Positions 25,799 to 33,030 of a stretch of DNA of 33,030 bases are shown piece by piece. This stretch comes from Bacteroidales bacterium (GTDB lineage Bacteria > Bacteroidota > Bacteroidia > Bacteroidales > F082). The translations under genes and the position numbers were made by a program. Numbering within the stretch: position 1 is the stretch's first letter; the number at the start of each line of letters is the position of its first letter. The stretch is taken from contig JAQVGO010000019.1 in the NCBI GenBank assembly GCA_028696715.1, positions 1-33,030 on the forward strand, read 5' to 3'. The notes beneath the pieces are model-generated. The model saw only the letters and a program-made list of their open reading frames with translations, did not search any database and had not been told where the DNA came from.

Positions 25799-27049
25799 AT
25801 GGCAATACTAAAAGCTTTCAGAGGCTGGCGACCCCCGGCAAATCTTGTAAAAGACCTGGCATCGCGCCCTTATGATGTATTAAATTCGGAAGAAGCGCGC
25901 CAGGAAGCATCAGGCAATCCTTATAGCCTGCTTCATATCATCAAACCAGAAATTGATCTTCCGGAAGATATAGACCATTACGATACTGCTGTTTATAACA
26001 AAGCAGCAGAAAACTTCAAGCTTTTCCGCGATAAAAAATGGCTTGTACAGGATGATAAACCAAGCCTGTATATCTATGCCCAAACCATGAATGGCAAAAC
26101 ACAATATGGCATCGTTGGCTGTGCCGGTGTGGAAGATTATATGAATAATGTGATCAAAAAGCACGAGCTCACAAGGCCCGACAAAGAGGAAGACCGAATG
26201 AAGCACGTTAGGATAACGAATGCCAATATGGAACCGGTTTTCTTTTCCTATCCTGCCAAAAAAGAGATCGATGAAATCATCGAAAAATTTGTAAAGGAAA
26301 ACAAAGCCGTGTATGATTTTACAGCTGATGATGGATTCGGGCATCATTTTTGGGTGATCGATCAGGAAGAAATTATCAACCGGCTGGTTCAACTGTTTGA
26401 ACAACTCCCTGCCACCTATGTTGCTGATGGTCACCATCGTACGGCAGCCGCAGCCCTGGTTGGAAACGAAAAGAAAGAACAAAACCCAAAACATACGGGC
26501 AAAGAAGAATACAACTTTTTCCTTGCTGTGCATTTTCCGGATAACCAACTTACTATCATCGATTATAATCGGGTGGTGAAAGACCTGAATGGCTTAAGCA
26601 AGGAGCAATTTTTAGCCCGACTCGAAAAGGGTTTTGAAGTGGTGAAGAAAGGAAAAGAGCTGTATAAGCCCTCGCGCCTGCACGAATTTTCGATGTATCT
26701 GGCTGGTGAATGGTATGCCCTTACTGCCAAAAAACATACCTACGACGACAATGACCCGATCGGTGTGCTTGACGTAACTATCCTGACTCAGGAAGTTTTA
26801 AGCCCGATACTTGACATCCAGGATTTAAGAAGATCAAACAGAATTGATTTTGTTGGCGGAATCCGCGGACTTGGCGAATTGAGCAGAAGAGTTGACAGTG
26901 GCGAAATGGCTGTGGCCTTTGCGCTGTATCCGGTGAGCATGAAACAACTGATCAATATTGCTGATTCAGGCAACATCATGCCTCCCAAGACTACCTGGTT
27001 CGAGCCAAAGCTTCGCTCCGGACTCGTTGTACATAGTCTGGAAGATTAA
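25799..27049 (+). CDS. DUF1015 family protein
   Basis: A 416-residue soluble protein matching DUF1015 along its length. The N-terminus has FRGWRPPANL and SRPYDVLNSEEARQ. The central VADGHHRTAAA carries DGHHR at 210-214, and the C-terminal part contains FVGGIRGLGELSRRVDSGE. The family is widespread, lacks an agreed function, and often lies beside serA and serC. The DGHHR core resembles the phosphate-binding motif of ParB/Srx-fold serine kinases (SerK, SbnI), so a role in serine or phosphoserine chemistry is a reasonable inference, not proof. Confidence 0.85.
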   Translation: MAILKAFRGWRPPANLVKDLASRPYDVLNSEEARQEASGNPYSLLHIIKPEIDLPEDIDHYDTAVYNKAAENFKLFRDKKWLVQDDKPSLYIYAQTMNGKTQYGIVGCAGVEDYMNNVIKKHELTRPDKEEDRMKHVRITNANMEPVFFSYPAKKEIDEIIEKFVKENKAVYDFTADDGFGHHFWVIDQEEIINRLVQLFEQLPATYVADGHHRTAAAALVGNEKKEQNPKHTGKEEYNFFLAVHFPDNQLTIIDYNRVVKDLNGLSKEQFLARLEKGFEVVKKGKELYKPSRLHEFSMYLAGEWYALTAKKHTYDDNDPIGVLDVTILTQEVLSPILDIQDLRRSNRIDFVGGIRGLGELSRRVDSGEMAVAFALYPVSMKQLINIADSGNIMPPKTTWFEPKLRSGLVVHSLED

Positions 27050-27069
27050 ACCCTAGAATTATCTCAATC

Positions 27070-27246
27070 ATGGAAACGAAAGCAATCGTACTCGAAACCC
27101 TGAAGCAGGCTGACAAACCGCTTAAGTCAGGAGAAATTGCAGCATTGGCTCAAATAGATAAAAAATTGGTTGACAAAACAATAAAAACATTGAAGGATGA
27201 AGATCTGATTCATTCGCCTAAACGATGTTTTTATGCACCAAAATGA
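27070..27246 (+). CDS. 58-residue winged-helix protein
   Basis: An ATG at 27070, 20 bases after the DUF1015 stop, opens 58 codons ending TGA at 27244-27246. The sequence METKAIVLETLKQADKPLKS, then GEIAALAQIDKKLVDKTIK and LKDEDLIHSPKRCFYAP reads as a complete minimal winged helix: three helices, then a short beta wing. The recognition helix would be DKKLVDKTIKTLK. Similar stand-alone proteins occur in Bacteroidota. It may bind DNA, perhaps as a local regulator of the serine cluster. It is too short for many gene finders. Confidence 0.75.
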   Translation: METKAIVLETLKQADKPLKSGEIAALAQIDKKLVDKTIKTLKDEDLIHSPKRCFYAPK

Positions 27247-27258
27247 TCTCCTATAATT

Positions 27259-27285
27259 CTGAGGTGTTCTTTTAGGACACCTCAG
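27259..27285 (+). terminator. Strong hairpin between the winged-helix gene and xerD
   Basis: CTGAGGTGTTC (27259-27269) pairs with GGACACCTCAG (27275-27285) over 11 bp with one G:U and a TTTTA loop. It follows the winged-helix stop by 12 bases. No U-tract follows on either strand, so it may be a transcript-end stabiliser, a leader structure of xerD (ATG 27302) or a factor-dependent terminator. Confidence 0.45.
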
Positions 27286-27301
27286 CTTGTATAAAAAATC
27301 T

Positions 27302-28204
27302 ATGGTAGCTATCGATGAAGCACTTCTGCGTGCCTACGAAGAACATATTCGCCTTGAGCTGGCCTTATCAGAAAACAGCATCAAGGCATATTTGCATGAT
27401 ATCAAGTTGTTTATGGATTATAAAAGCTTGAATCATCCCGGATTAAGTCTTGATAATATCGATCGTACCCTGCTTACACATTTTGTAGAAGAGCTATCAA
27501 AGCTGGGATTTACTGCCAGCTCACAATCGCGGATTTTATCAGGCCTGCGTTCCTTTTATCGCTTTCTGGAAGAAGACGAACTGATCACAGGCAATCCGAC
27601 CCAACTGATCGAAATGCCCCAAATTGGCCGAAAGCTTCCTGAAGTGCTCACCTACGAAGAAATAGTTAATATGTTGCATCACATAGACCTGAGTGATTTT
27701 CACGGACATCGCAACAAATGTATGATTGAGTTGCTTTATGCCTGCGGTCTGAGGGTTTCGGAACTGGTAAATATGCGTATTAATCAGGTTTACGATAAAG
27801 ATGAGTTTGTACGCGTTAATGGTAAGGGTAACAAAGAACGTCTGATTCCGGTAGGAAAAAATACATTGAAAAACCTTAAAATGTATCTCGCAAATGTTCG
27901 GGTACTCTACAACAGCAGAAACGATTTCTTGTTTGTAAACAGATTTGGAGGTCAGTTAAGCAGGCAAAGTGTTCATAAAATGGTAAGAGAACTGGCCGAA
28001 AACGCTGGCATCCAAAAAAGTATCAGTCCGCACACCTTCAGGCATTCCTTTGCCACACATTTGCTGGAGGGAGGTGCCGACCTGAGAGCCGTGCAGCAGA
28101 TGCTAGGTCATTCAAGTATAAGTACCACAGAGATTTACACCCATATCAACCGGGAATATTTACGCGAAACAATTATCAGCTTCCACCCCCGCTCACGCAA
28201 CTAA
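27302..28204 (+). CDS. xerD: Tyrosine recombinase XerD-type
   Basis: A 300-residue site-specific recombinase that resolves chromosome dimers at dif with a XerC partner. The N-terminal SAM-like domain (1-100) includes LSENSIKAYLHDIKLFMDY. The catalytic domain has R151 (CGLRVSEL), K175 (NGKGNKERLIP), H244 and R247 (HTFRHSFATH), H270 (LGHSSI) and nucleophile Y279 (EIYTHI), so the active site is complete. I start at the ATG at 27302; a TTG at 27287 overlaps no useful signal and immediately follows a hairpin. The stop overlaps the convergent gene by four bases. XerD is preferred over XerC on general resemblance only. Confidence 0.88.
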   Translation: MVAIDEALLRAYEEHIRLELALSENSIKAYLHDIKLFMDYKSLNHPGLSLDNIDRTLLTHFVEELSKLGFTASSQSRILSGLRSFYRFLEEDELITGNPTQLIEMPQIGRKLPEVLTYEEIVNMLHHIDLSDFHGHRNKCMIELLYACGLRVSELVNMRINQVYDKDEFVRVNGKGNKERLIPVGKNTLKNLKMYLANVRVLYNSRNDFLFVNRFGGQLSRQSVHKMVRELAENAGIQKSISPHTFRHSFATHLLEGGADLRAVQQMLGHSSISTTEIYTHINREYLRETIISFHPRSRN

Positions 28205-28653
28205 ATATGTAGGATGGCTCCCTGTTCATCCAACAAAACACCCCAGCTAATGGCAAGCAGCCGATCCTTGTCGAAACTAAAGTCAATCATGGCTAAGTCG
28301 TATGTTATCAATTCGTTGCCTTCATCGTGATCCACATCATACTCTTCGAAACCATTTGCAGCCATCAAATCAATAATTGCTGATTTGTTAAGCAAAAAAA
28401 CCTGCTTGCCAAAAAGCAATGCCTCTGGATCGCGGGTTTCGATATAAGCCAAAACAGAAGTGCCATAACCTTCAAAAAACAAAGCCATTTCAGGATGATT
28501 ATAACTAAGCACCATCGAACCTGGCTCAGCACCTTCAATCTGAACCATTTGATCCGCTTCGCCGGTTTTTTGGATTGTCAGGTCGATACTTTCTCCAAAA
28601 AGAAGCTCTCCATAGCCTTTAAGAGGTAGTATGTCAGTTGGTTTGTATTTCAT
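28201..28653 (-). CDS. Conserved protein of unknown function
   Basis: A 150-residue acidic soluble protein with no signal peptide. The opening KPTDILPLKGYGELLFGESIDLTIQKTGE resembles a group of Bacteroidota proteins that begin with a GxLxFG-type motif. The remainder alternates strands and acidic turns (EEYDVDHDEGNELITYDLAMIDFSF). I cannot name the family with confidence. It lies 59 bases downstream of the LolC/E-like permease gene on the same strand, with no promoter visible between them, so they may be cotranscribed. Its stop overlaps that of xerD. Confidence 0.75.
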   Translation of the reverse strand: MKYKPTDILPLKGYGELLFGESIDLTIQKTGEADQMVQIEGAEPGSMVLSYNHPEMALFFEGYGTSVLAYIETRDPEALLFGKQVFLLNKSAIIDLMAANGFEEYDVDHDEGNELITYDLAMIDFSFDKDRLLAISWGVLLDEQGAILHI

Positions 28654-28712
28654 AACAGAATAAATTAGGGTCTGAAATTAAACATTCCAGCTTCAAAACG
28701 CAAGTTTTTTAT

Positions 28713-29936
28713 TCAGGAAAAACGAATTGCCTTCGCGGGTTTTATCCTGTCGATGATCAAAGACGGAATCAACAGCATCAAAAACCAAACAATTGCTACC
28801 CCTAGATTGATAAACAGAACAGGCCATAAGTCAATTGCTACGGGCACATGATCAATATAATAGGATTCAGCCGGAAGACTTAAGAATTTCGTTTTTGACT
28901 GCAGGATAATAAAACCCAAACCAAGCAGATTGCCGGCTACTAAACCATAAAGCAGTAATTTGAAAGAATAAAACAAAAACAAATTCCTGATTTGATCCCG
29001 GTTGGCTCCCAAGGCTTTTAACATGCCAATCATCGCAGTTCTTTCGATCACCATCATCAGCAGCATACTGATAATAGTGATCCCCGAAACGAGCGTCATC
29101 AGCAAGATGATGATCACCACATTCATATCCTGCAAATTGAGCCAGTCGAAAATATGCGGGTATAAAACCCTGGCCGTTGTAGCTGTCAGATCAATGGGCA
29201 GGCTGAAATAAATGGCATCAAAAACATCGTCAGGATTGGTTTTAGGATCTAAAAAAACTTCAAGCAAGGCGGTTTGATTTTTCTCCCATCCATTGAGGCG
29301 TCTGATGTGGTTGAGATCAGCCAAAACGTAGCGCTCATCAAACTCAACAAGTCCTGTTTCATAAATCCCCGAAACAACAAACTTCCTGCCCCTTGGCCTG
29401 TCCTTGTCATCAATAAACCAAACCCTTAGATCATCCCCAGGCTTCAGATTCAGCTTTGTTGAAAGCTTCATCGAAATCAAAACATCGTTGGAAGTAGTTT
29501 CTCTTTCCAATACGGGAAGCGAACCCTGTTTTAAAGCCGCACCAAAATAGCTCCAATCAAAGTTTTCGTCAACACCTTTTACAACAATCCCCTGTATCTG
29601 ATCATCCGTTTTTATGATGCCGGCCTTTTCGGCAACTTCCTGGATATGAACCACCCCGTCAACAGAATAAATCATTTGTGCCAGACTGTCGCCCAAAACA
29701 AAGGGGCTTTGTTGTAAAGATTCATTCCGGTCGAGCGGACTGATTTGCAAAGGCGCAACAAAACCCAGCACTTTATCGGATATCTGCTTTTTGAAACCAA
29801 TTACAATGGCTACCGAAACGAGCATCACAGCCACCGACAATGCCACACTGAGCAGGGTAATGCGCATCACCAGCGTTGATACTTTATCAGGTGATAACGA
29901 AAAAATCCGGTTTCCAAGAAAAGCTTCCAGTCTCAT
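28713..29936 (-). CDS. LolC/LolE-type ABC transporter permease
   Basis: A 407-residue inner-membrane protein with four spans: one near the N-terminus (about 24-47), then a periplasmic MacB-like domain (about 50-265), then three C-terminal FtsX spans (about 270-400). The N-terminus FLGNRIFSL, and the first C-terminal span followed by MLLMMVIERTAMIGMLKALGA, are typical of the lipoprotein-releasing permeases, which extract lipoproteins from the inner membrane for transfer to the outer membrane. No LolD ATPase gene is adjacent. The ATG at 29936 lies only seven bases from a TATATTTG box, so the message could be leaderless. Confidence 0.85.
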   Translation of the reverse strand: MRLEAFLGNRIFSLSPDKVSTLVMRITLLSVALSVAVMLVSVAIVIGFKKQISDKVLGFVAPLQISPLDRNESLQQSPFVLGDSLAQMIYSVDGVVHIQEVAEKAGIIKTDDQIQGIVVKGVDENFDWSYFGAALKQGSLPVLERETTSNDVLISMKLSTKLNLKPGDDLRVWFIDDKDRPRGRKFVVSGIYETGLVEFDERYVLADLNHIRRLNGWEKNQTALLEVFLDPKTNPDDVFDAIYFSLPIDLTATTARVLYPHIFDWLNLQDMNVVIIILLMTLVSGITIISMLLMMVIERTAMIGMLKALGANRDQIRNLFLFYSFKLLLYGLVAGNLLGLGFIILQSKTKFLSLPAESYYIDHVPVAIDLWPVLFINLGVAIVWFLMLLIPSLIIDRIKPAKAIRFS

Positions 29937-29943
29937 GATCCAT

Positions 29944-29951
29944 CAAATATA
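29944..29951 (-). promoter_or_regulatory. -7 box at the LolC/E-like gene
   Basis: TATATTTG on the minus strand, seven bases from the ATG. A transcript from it would have almost no 5' leader, so the match may be accidental. Confidence 0.35.
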
Positions 29952-30004
29952 TCAATTTTTCAAGCCAAAGCCCTTCTAAAAAACCTTAGCTAAAGCAAAA
30001 ACAG

Positions 30005-30012
30005 TAACTTTG
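30005..30012 (+). promoter_or_regulatory. -7 box of the NamZ-like gene
   Basis: TAACTTTG on the plus strand, 25 bases before the ATG at 30038. No TTTG at the -33 position. Confidence 0.55.
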
Positions 30013-30037
30013 ACAAAAGTAAACATTGAACGCTAAC

Positions 30038-31240
30038 ATGAAAGCAGCGATTTTTAAAATATTTCCCTTTATCCTATGTATTGTGCTCTCTTGTTCCATC
30101 CATGCGCAAACAATCATCTTAAAAGATGCAGGACAAAGCTTGCCGGGTGCAAGTCAGACAGAAGCCTATCTATCGCTAATCCAAAACAAAACTATTGGAG
30201 TAGTTGCCAACCAAACCAGCCTGATCAGCACAACACATCTGGTTGACAGCCTGTTGAATCTTGGCATCAAGATTCAATGCATCTTCACGCCTGAGCATGG
30301 ATTCAGGGGTGAAGCCGATGCCGGTGCACACATCATCGGCGGCAAAGACAGCCAGACAGGAATAGACATCGTTTCACTTTACGGCAGCCATAAAAAACCT
30401 ACAATAGAAGATTTAAAAGGCATTGATATCGTGCTTTTTGATCTGCAGGACGTTGGGGTGCGGTTTTACACCTATATATCAACGCTCACCTATGTGATGG
30501 AAGCCTGTGCCGAACAAAATATTCCGGTGATCGTACTCGACAGGCCTAATCCCAACGGATTTTATATTGATGGTCCGGTCTTGGAGAAAGAGTATCAATC
30601 TTTTGTTGGTTTGCACACTGTTCCAGTAGTTTACGGCATGACCATTGGCGAGTATGCCCGGATGGTGAATGGCGAGAAATGGCTTACAAATCAATTGAAT
30701 TGTGATCTGACCGTCATCCCTTTGAGCCATTACGACAGAAATGCTATCGACAAGCTGGCTGTAAGGCCTTCGCCTAACTTACCCAATTATCAGGCGATTT
30801 TTTTATACCCTTCCCTTTGCCTTTTCGAAGGAACAAGCGTGAGTATCGGCAGAGGAACCGACTTTCCTTTTCAGGTGTATGGTCATCCCAATCTGCCGGA
30901 AACCACTTTTAGCTTTATTCCTGAAAGTCGTGCAGGAGCATCTGCTCCCAAACATCATGATACGAAATGCAATGGCTTTGATCTCAGAACCTTGGCCGAT
31001 CAGCCTGAAATGAAATATGGCAAATTGAATCTGCAATGGCTTATGCAGGCTTATCAATCGTTAAAACAGGATAAGTTCTTCAATTCCTATTTTGAAAAAC
31101 TTGCCGGAACAAGTGAATTGCGCAGGCAAATCGAAGGTGGCAAATCCGAAGAAGACATCAGAAATAGCTGGCAAAACGGCATTGAACAATTTAAAAAAAC
31201 CCGGGCAAAATATCTTCTTTACCCTGATTTTGAGGAATAA
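30038..31240 (+). CDS. DUF1343 / NamZ-type exo-beta-N-acetylmuramidase
   Basis: A 400-residue exported protein of the DUF1343 family, now glycoside hydrolase family 171, whose NamZ member removes terminal N-acetylmuramic acid from peptidoglycan fragments. The N-terminus is a signal peptide (MKAAIFKIFPFILCIVLSC, then SIHAQ); cleavage after A23 is likely, though C19 leaves a lipoprotein possible. Family motifs are NKTIGVVANQTS, CIFTPEHGFRGEADAG, LFDLQDVGVRFYTYISTL, VLDRPNPNG and LFEGTSVSIGRGTDFPFQ. The role would be cell-wall recycling in the periplasm. I start at the ATG at 30038; a TTG at 30026 is in frame. No muropeptide recycling partners lie nearby. Confidence 0.9.
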   Translation: MKAAIFKIFPFILCIVLSCSIHAQTIILKDAGQSLPGASQTEAYLSLIQNKTIGVVANQTSLISTTHLVDSLLNLGIKIQCIFTPEHGFRGEADAGAHIIGGKDSQTGIDIVSLYGSHKKPTIEDLKGIDIVLFDLQDVGVRFYTYISTLTYVMEACAEQNIPVIVLDRPNPNGFYIDGPVLEKEYQSFVGLHTVPVVYGMTIGEYARMVNGEKWLTNQLNCDLTVIPLSHYDRNAIDKLAVRPSPNLPNYQAIFLYPSLCLFEGTSVSIGRGTDFPFQVYGHPNLPETTFSFIPESRAGASAPKHHDTKCNGFDLRTLADQPEMKYGKLNLQWLMQAYQSLKQDKFFNSYFEKLAGTSELRRQIEGGKSEEDIRNSWQNGIEQFKKTRAKYLLYPDFEE

Positions 31241-31257
31241 GTTTAAAAGGAGGAATA

Positions 31258-31593
31258 TCAAGCCCGGGCGAAAATATTCTTAAAAACCTCGGGTGCCAGC
31301 GGGAGGATTTTACCATCTGTTTGCGCTTCGATGCCCAGCTGAATTTCATCTGACTGTAATTCGTCGCACCAATTGATCATTTCGGCAAGCGACATGGCAG
31401 CAAGGGTGTAGCCCGCCCAGAGGTCAACGGCATTCTCCAGCGCGGCTTTTTCGTCGGACCAAATCGGAAGAAAGGTCTTGCCATTTTCATCTTCGAGCAT
31501 GGCAAACAAGCCATCGCTGGCCTGCAATAAGCAGATCATTTTTGAGTTTTGAACCGTTGAAATAAATTGTTTGAATCGTTGTTCGTCAGTCAT
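31258..31593 (-). CDS. DUF2750 family protein
   Basis: A 111-residue small soluble protein. MTDEQRFKQFISTVQNSKMI, a TFLPIWSDEKAALENAVDLW segment and DGKILPLAPEVFKNIF match the DUF2750 pattern, a family of unknown function. The frame is open further upstream to 31728, but that part is low-quality basic sequence and the family starts at the ATG at 31593. It ends 18 bases from the convergent NamZ-like gene. The 267 bases upstream, to the next gene, show no feature I can name. Confidence 0.8.
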   Translation of the reverse strand: MTDEQRFKQFISTVQNSKMICLLQASDGLFAMLEDENGKTFLPIWSDEKAALENAVDLWAGYTLAAMSLAEMINWCDELQSDEIQLGIEAQTDGKILPLAPEVFKNIFARA

Positions 31594-31860
31594 AGCCTTG
31601 CAATTTGAGGTAAAGGTAGAATTTTTATTTGAAAGAGATTTCAAAAGATTTGCCAACAGCCTGTTTCGTCCTGTTCGATCGAATGCAATTCTATTTCGTC
31701 CAAAGTTTTTCTGCTGGAAAGAAGACACAATGTCACTCCCATGATTTAAGCAATATTTTGCGAACGAAATCTTTAAGTTAACTTCGGCACGGTTTACACT
31801 TCAGCAGGCACAGTTCAGGCAAATCCGAGCCAGAGGGATGGTTGACTTAATAAATCACAA

Positions 31861-33030
31861 TCACTCTACCAGAATTTTCACACTATCCTTCATCTGCCCA
31901 TCCTGCTCAAGCACTAGCAGGTAATTTCCTGAGGGCATATTTTGGATGTTGAGCCGAGTGTGGGCAACCCTTGATTGCTGTTCCAACATCAGCTGACCAG
32001 TTGCTGATATTATTCTAAGCGTATATAAACCGTTTAAACTTTCTGCTACTACTTCCAATAGTTTGGAGGCAGGATTCGGATATACCCTCATCAAATGCTT
32101 TACCCTGCCAAATTCCGGCAGTGATGTTTCTGCAGTTGGACATTCCGTTTGCTCAAAGGCCAGCAAACCCTGATCGTTTACCCTTCCGCGCCAGCACTGC
32201 CCGTTGGGCGAGCGCATGATGATCCCGCTTTGAATGTCCTCGATAAAAATATCGCCCTGATGAAATACAAATGCTTTGCTTTGTGCTGTACGAAAATGCA
32301 GGTTTTCATCGGTTTCATAGGTTATTTCGTGCGATTCGGAAAGAATAACCTTCGCTTGTCCACCCGCAGAGGCTTCCAACAACAAGCTGGCATCTTCCAG
32401 AGCATCAGCGCGGATGTGGAGCTTGGCCTGGGGATCAGTTACGTTTCCAATGCCGATGCGACCGGTGCTGTTGATGCCATTGGATGGCCCAACAAAAAAT
32501 GTTGGTTTGGTGGATTCAAAACCTATCATCAAAGATCTGTTAACATTATTATCCAGAGTTTGTGTCTCACTGAAACCATAACCAATTACCATTGCGTCTG
32601 GGTTAAGTGTTTTTAGAAACCTACCAATGGCAATCGAACTTGATCCATAGACTTCTAGATACCTGCCTATCCCTAAAGCATAGTTATCATACACATTTGT
32701 TCTTTGTCCAAAAGAATATGATGATCGTCCATTTGCTTTTGAGTTTTCACCACCCACAAAACTATAATTGCCACTGGCAATATTACCTTCTCCAAAAGCA
32801 GTTGCCAGCAATCCTTCAGCATTGATGCTGCCATGCAGGCTAATCTGTTGTGGCTGTTCGCCTGTACCAACCCGGAAGCTTCCGTTTTCGAAGGCAAATC
32901 CTGCACTTTCTGAGGAAGTAAAAAGCAGGTTGTTATCTGCTCTGGCTGCTATCTGATGATTTTCACCCAGCATAATAACCGCAGATTTGTTGGCAGAAGT
33001 TGATTCCAACAACAAGCTGGCATCCTCTCC
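31861..33030 (-). CDS. Type IX secreted protein with head-like repeats (5' end outside window)
   Basis: The frame is open through base 33030, so only the last 390 codons or so are seen and the start lies beyond the window. Near the middle, GEGNIASGNYSFVGGENSKA and YALGIGRYLEVYGSSSIAIG are repeats like those of YadA/trimeric-autotransporter heads. RIGIGNVTDPQAKLHIRAD is common in Bacteroidota fibre-like proteins. A block starting EDASLLLE occurs twice, 210 residues apart. The last 75 residues, from VKHLMRVYPNPASKLLEV to SVKILVE, are a type A T9SS sorting domain. It should be exported through the outer membrane and attached to the surface. Confidence 0.88.
   Translation of the reverse strand, partial: GEDASLLLESTSANKSAVIMLGENHQIAARADNNLLFTSSESAGFAFENGSFRVGTGEQPQQISLHGSINAEGLLATAFGEGNIASGNYSFVGGENSKANGRSSYSFGQRTNVYDNYALGIGRYLEVYGSSSIAIGRFLKTLNPDAMVIGYGFSETQTLDNNVNRSLMIGFESTKPTFFVGPSNGINSTGRIGIGNVTDPQAKLHIRADALEDASLLLEASAGGQAKVILSESHEITYETDENLHFRTAQSKAFVFHQGDIFIEDIQSGIIMRSPNGQCWRGRVNDQGLLAFEQTECPTAETSLPEFGRVKHLMRVYPNPASKLLEVVAESLNGLYTLRIISATGQLMLEQQSRVAHTRLNIQNMPSGNYLLVLEQDGQMKDSVKILVE
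32375..32394. repeat. Direct DNA repeat within the T9SS gene, copy 1
   Basis: TCCAACAACAAGCTGGCATC occurs here and at 33005-33024, exactly 630 bases (210 codons) apart and in the same frame. It encodes the EDASLLLE block. The exact match at DNA level suggests a recent duplication or conversion between the two protein repeats. Confidence 0.85.
33005..33024. repeat. Direct DNA repeat within the T9SS gene, copy 2
   Basis: Second copy of the 20-base repeat, at the window edge. More copies may lie upstream in the part of the gene that is not shown. Confidence 0.85.

Noticed and set aside
25910-26548. 212-codon frame on the minus strand
   Set aside because: It is antisense to the DUF1015 gene, whose family match and normal codon use explain the region. 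The antisense product shows no domain.
27259-27285. dif recombination site beside xerD
   Set aside because: The palindrome is GC-rich with a 5-base centre and does not resemble the two 11-bp XerC/XerD arms and AT-rich 6-bp centre of a dif site.
31594-31728. N-terminal extension of the DUF2750 protein
   Set aside because: The open frame continues upstream, but the added 45 residues are basic and unlike the family. The DUF2750 pattern starts right at the internal ATG at 31593.

Overview
The window comes from a member of the Bacteroidota, probably the Bacteroidales or a close relative. Four things point there. Most gene starts lack a Shine-Dalgarno, and many are preceded by a TAnnTTTG -7 box. 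A surface protein ends in a type IX secretion sorting domain. Several families are typical of this phylum: DUF4301, a GlmU-like nucleotidyltransferase paralogue, a LuxC-type acyl-CoA reductase, and SerC/SerA/DUF1015. Finally, the SerA carries lysine in place of the catalytic histidine. The genus cannot be fixed from the sequence.

Left edge, 1-2790. An AAA15/RloA-like ATPase (68-1399, minus) overlaps the start of a partner gene that runs off the window. Then come about 1.1 kb of AT-rich DNA without a confident gene. It holds nested inverted repeats before a possible 49-residue membrane peptide, a degenerate 21-bp tandem repeat, a REP-like hairpin and a palindromic 22-bp repeat. Two tandem tRNA-Leu genes (CAG and GAG) follow, with their own promoter and terminator. 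This looks like the tRNA-flanked edge of an accessory region.

Core, 2898-17479. The genes in order are DUF4301 protein, a sodium:solute symporter, a DUF1858 protein and pdxH. A DUF218-like/DUF1684 fusion follows, leading into a two-component pair: a REC-GAF-PAS histidine kinase and an NtrC-type sigma-54 activator. Convergent to these is thrS-infC-rpmI-rplT, in which infC seems to start at AUA. Next are an orphan family-5 solute-binding lipoprotein and a flavodoxin-fold quinone reductase.

Core, 17557-29936. On the minus strand lie lon, a GlmU-like protein, rpmE2 (L31) and an acyl-CoA reductase. A plus-strand serine cluster follows: serC, serA, a four-helix-bundle protein, a DUF1015 protein with a DGHHR motif, and a 58-residue winged-helix protein. 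Strong hairpins separate several of these genes. xerD comes next, then an uncharacterised protein and a LolC/E-type permease on the minus strand.

Right edge, 30038-33030. A DUF1343/NamZ-type exo-N-acetylmuramidase, a DUF2750 protein, and the C-terminal 390 residues of a type IX secreted protein with YadA-head-like repeats.

Most of the window is ordinary chromosomal housekeeping. The best leads for something new are the truncated ATPase/partner pair with the odd intergenic region beside it, the DUF218-DUF1684 fusion next to a sensor/sigma-54 pair, and the DUF1015 protein in the serine cluster.
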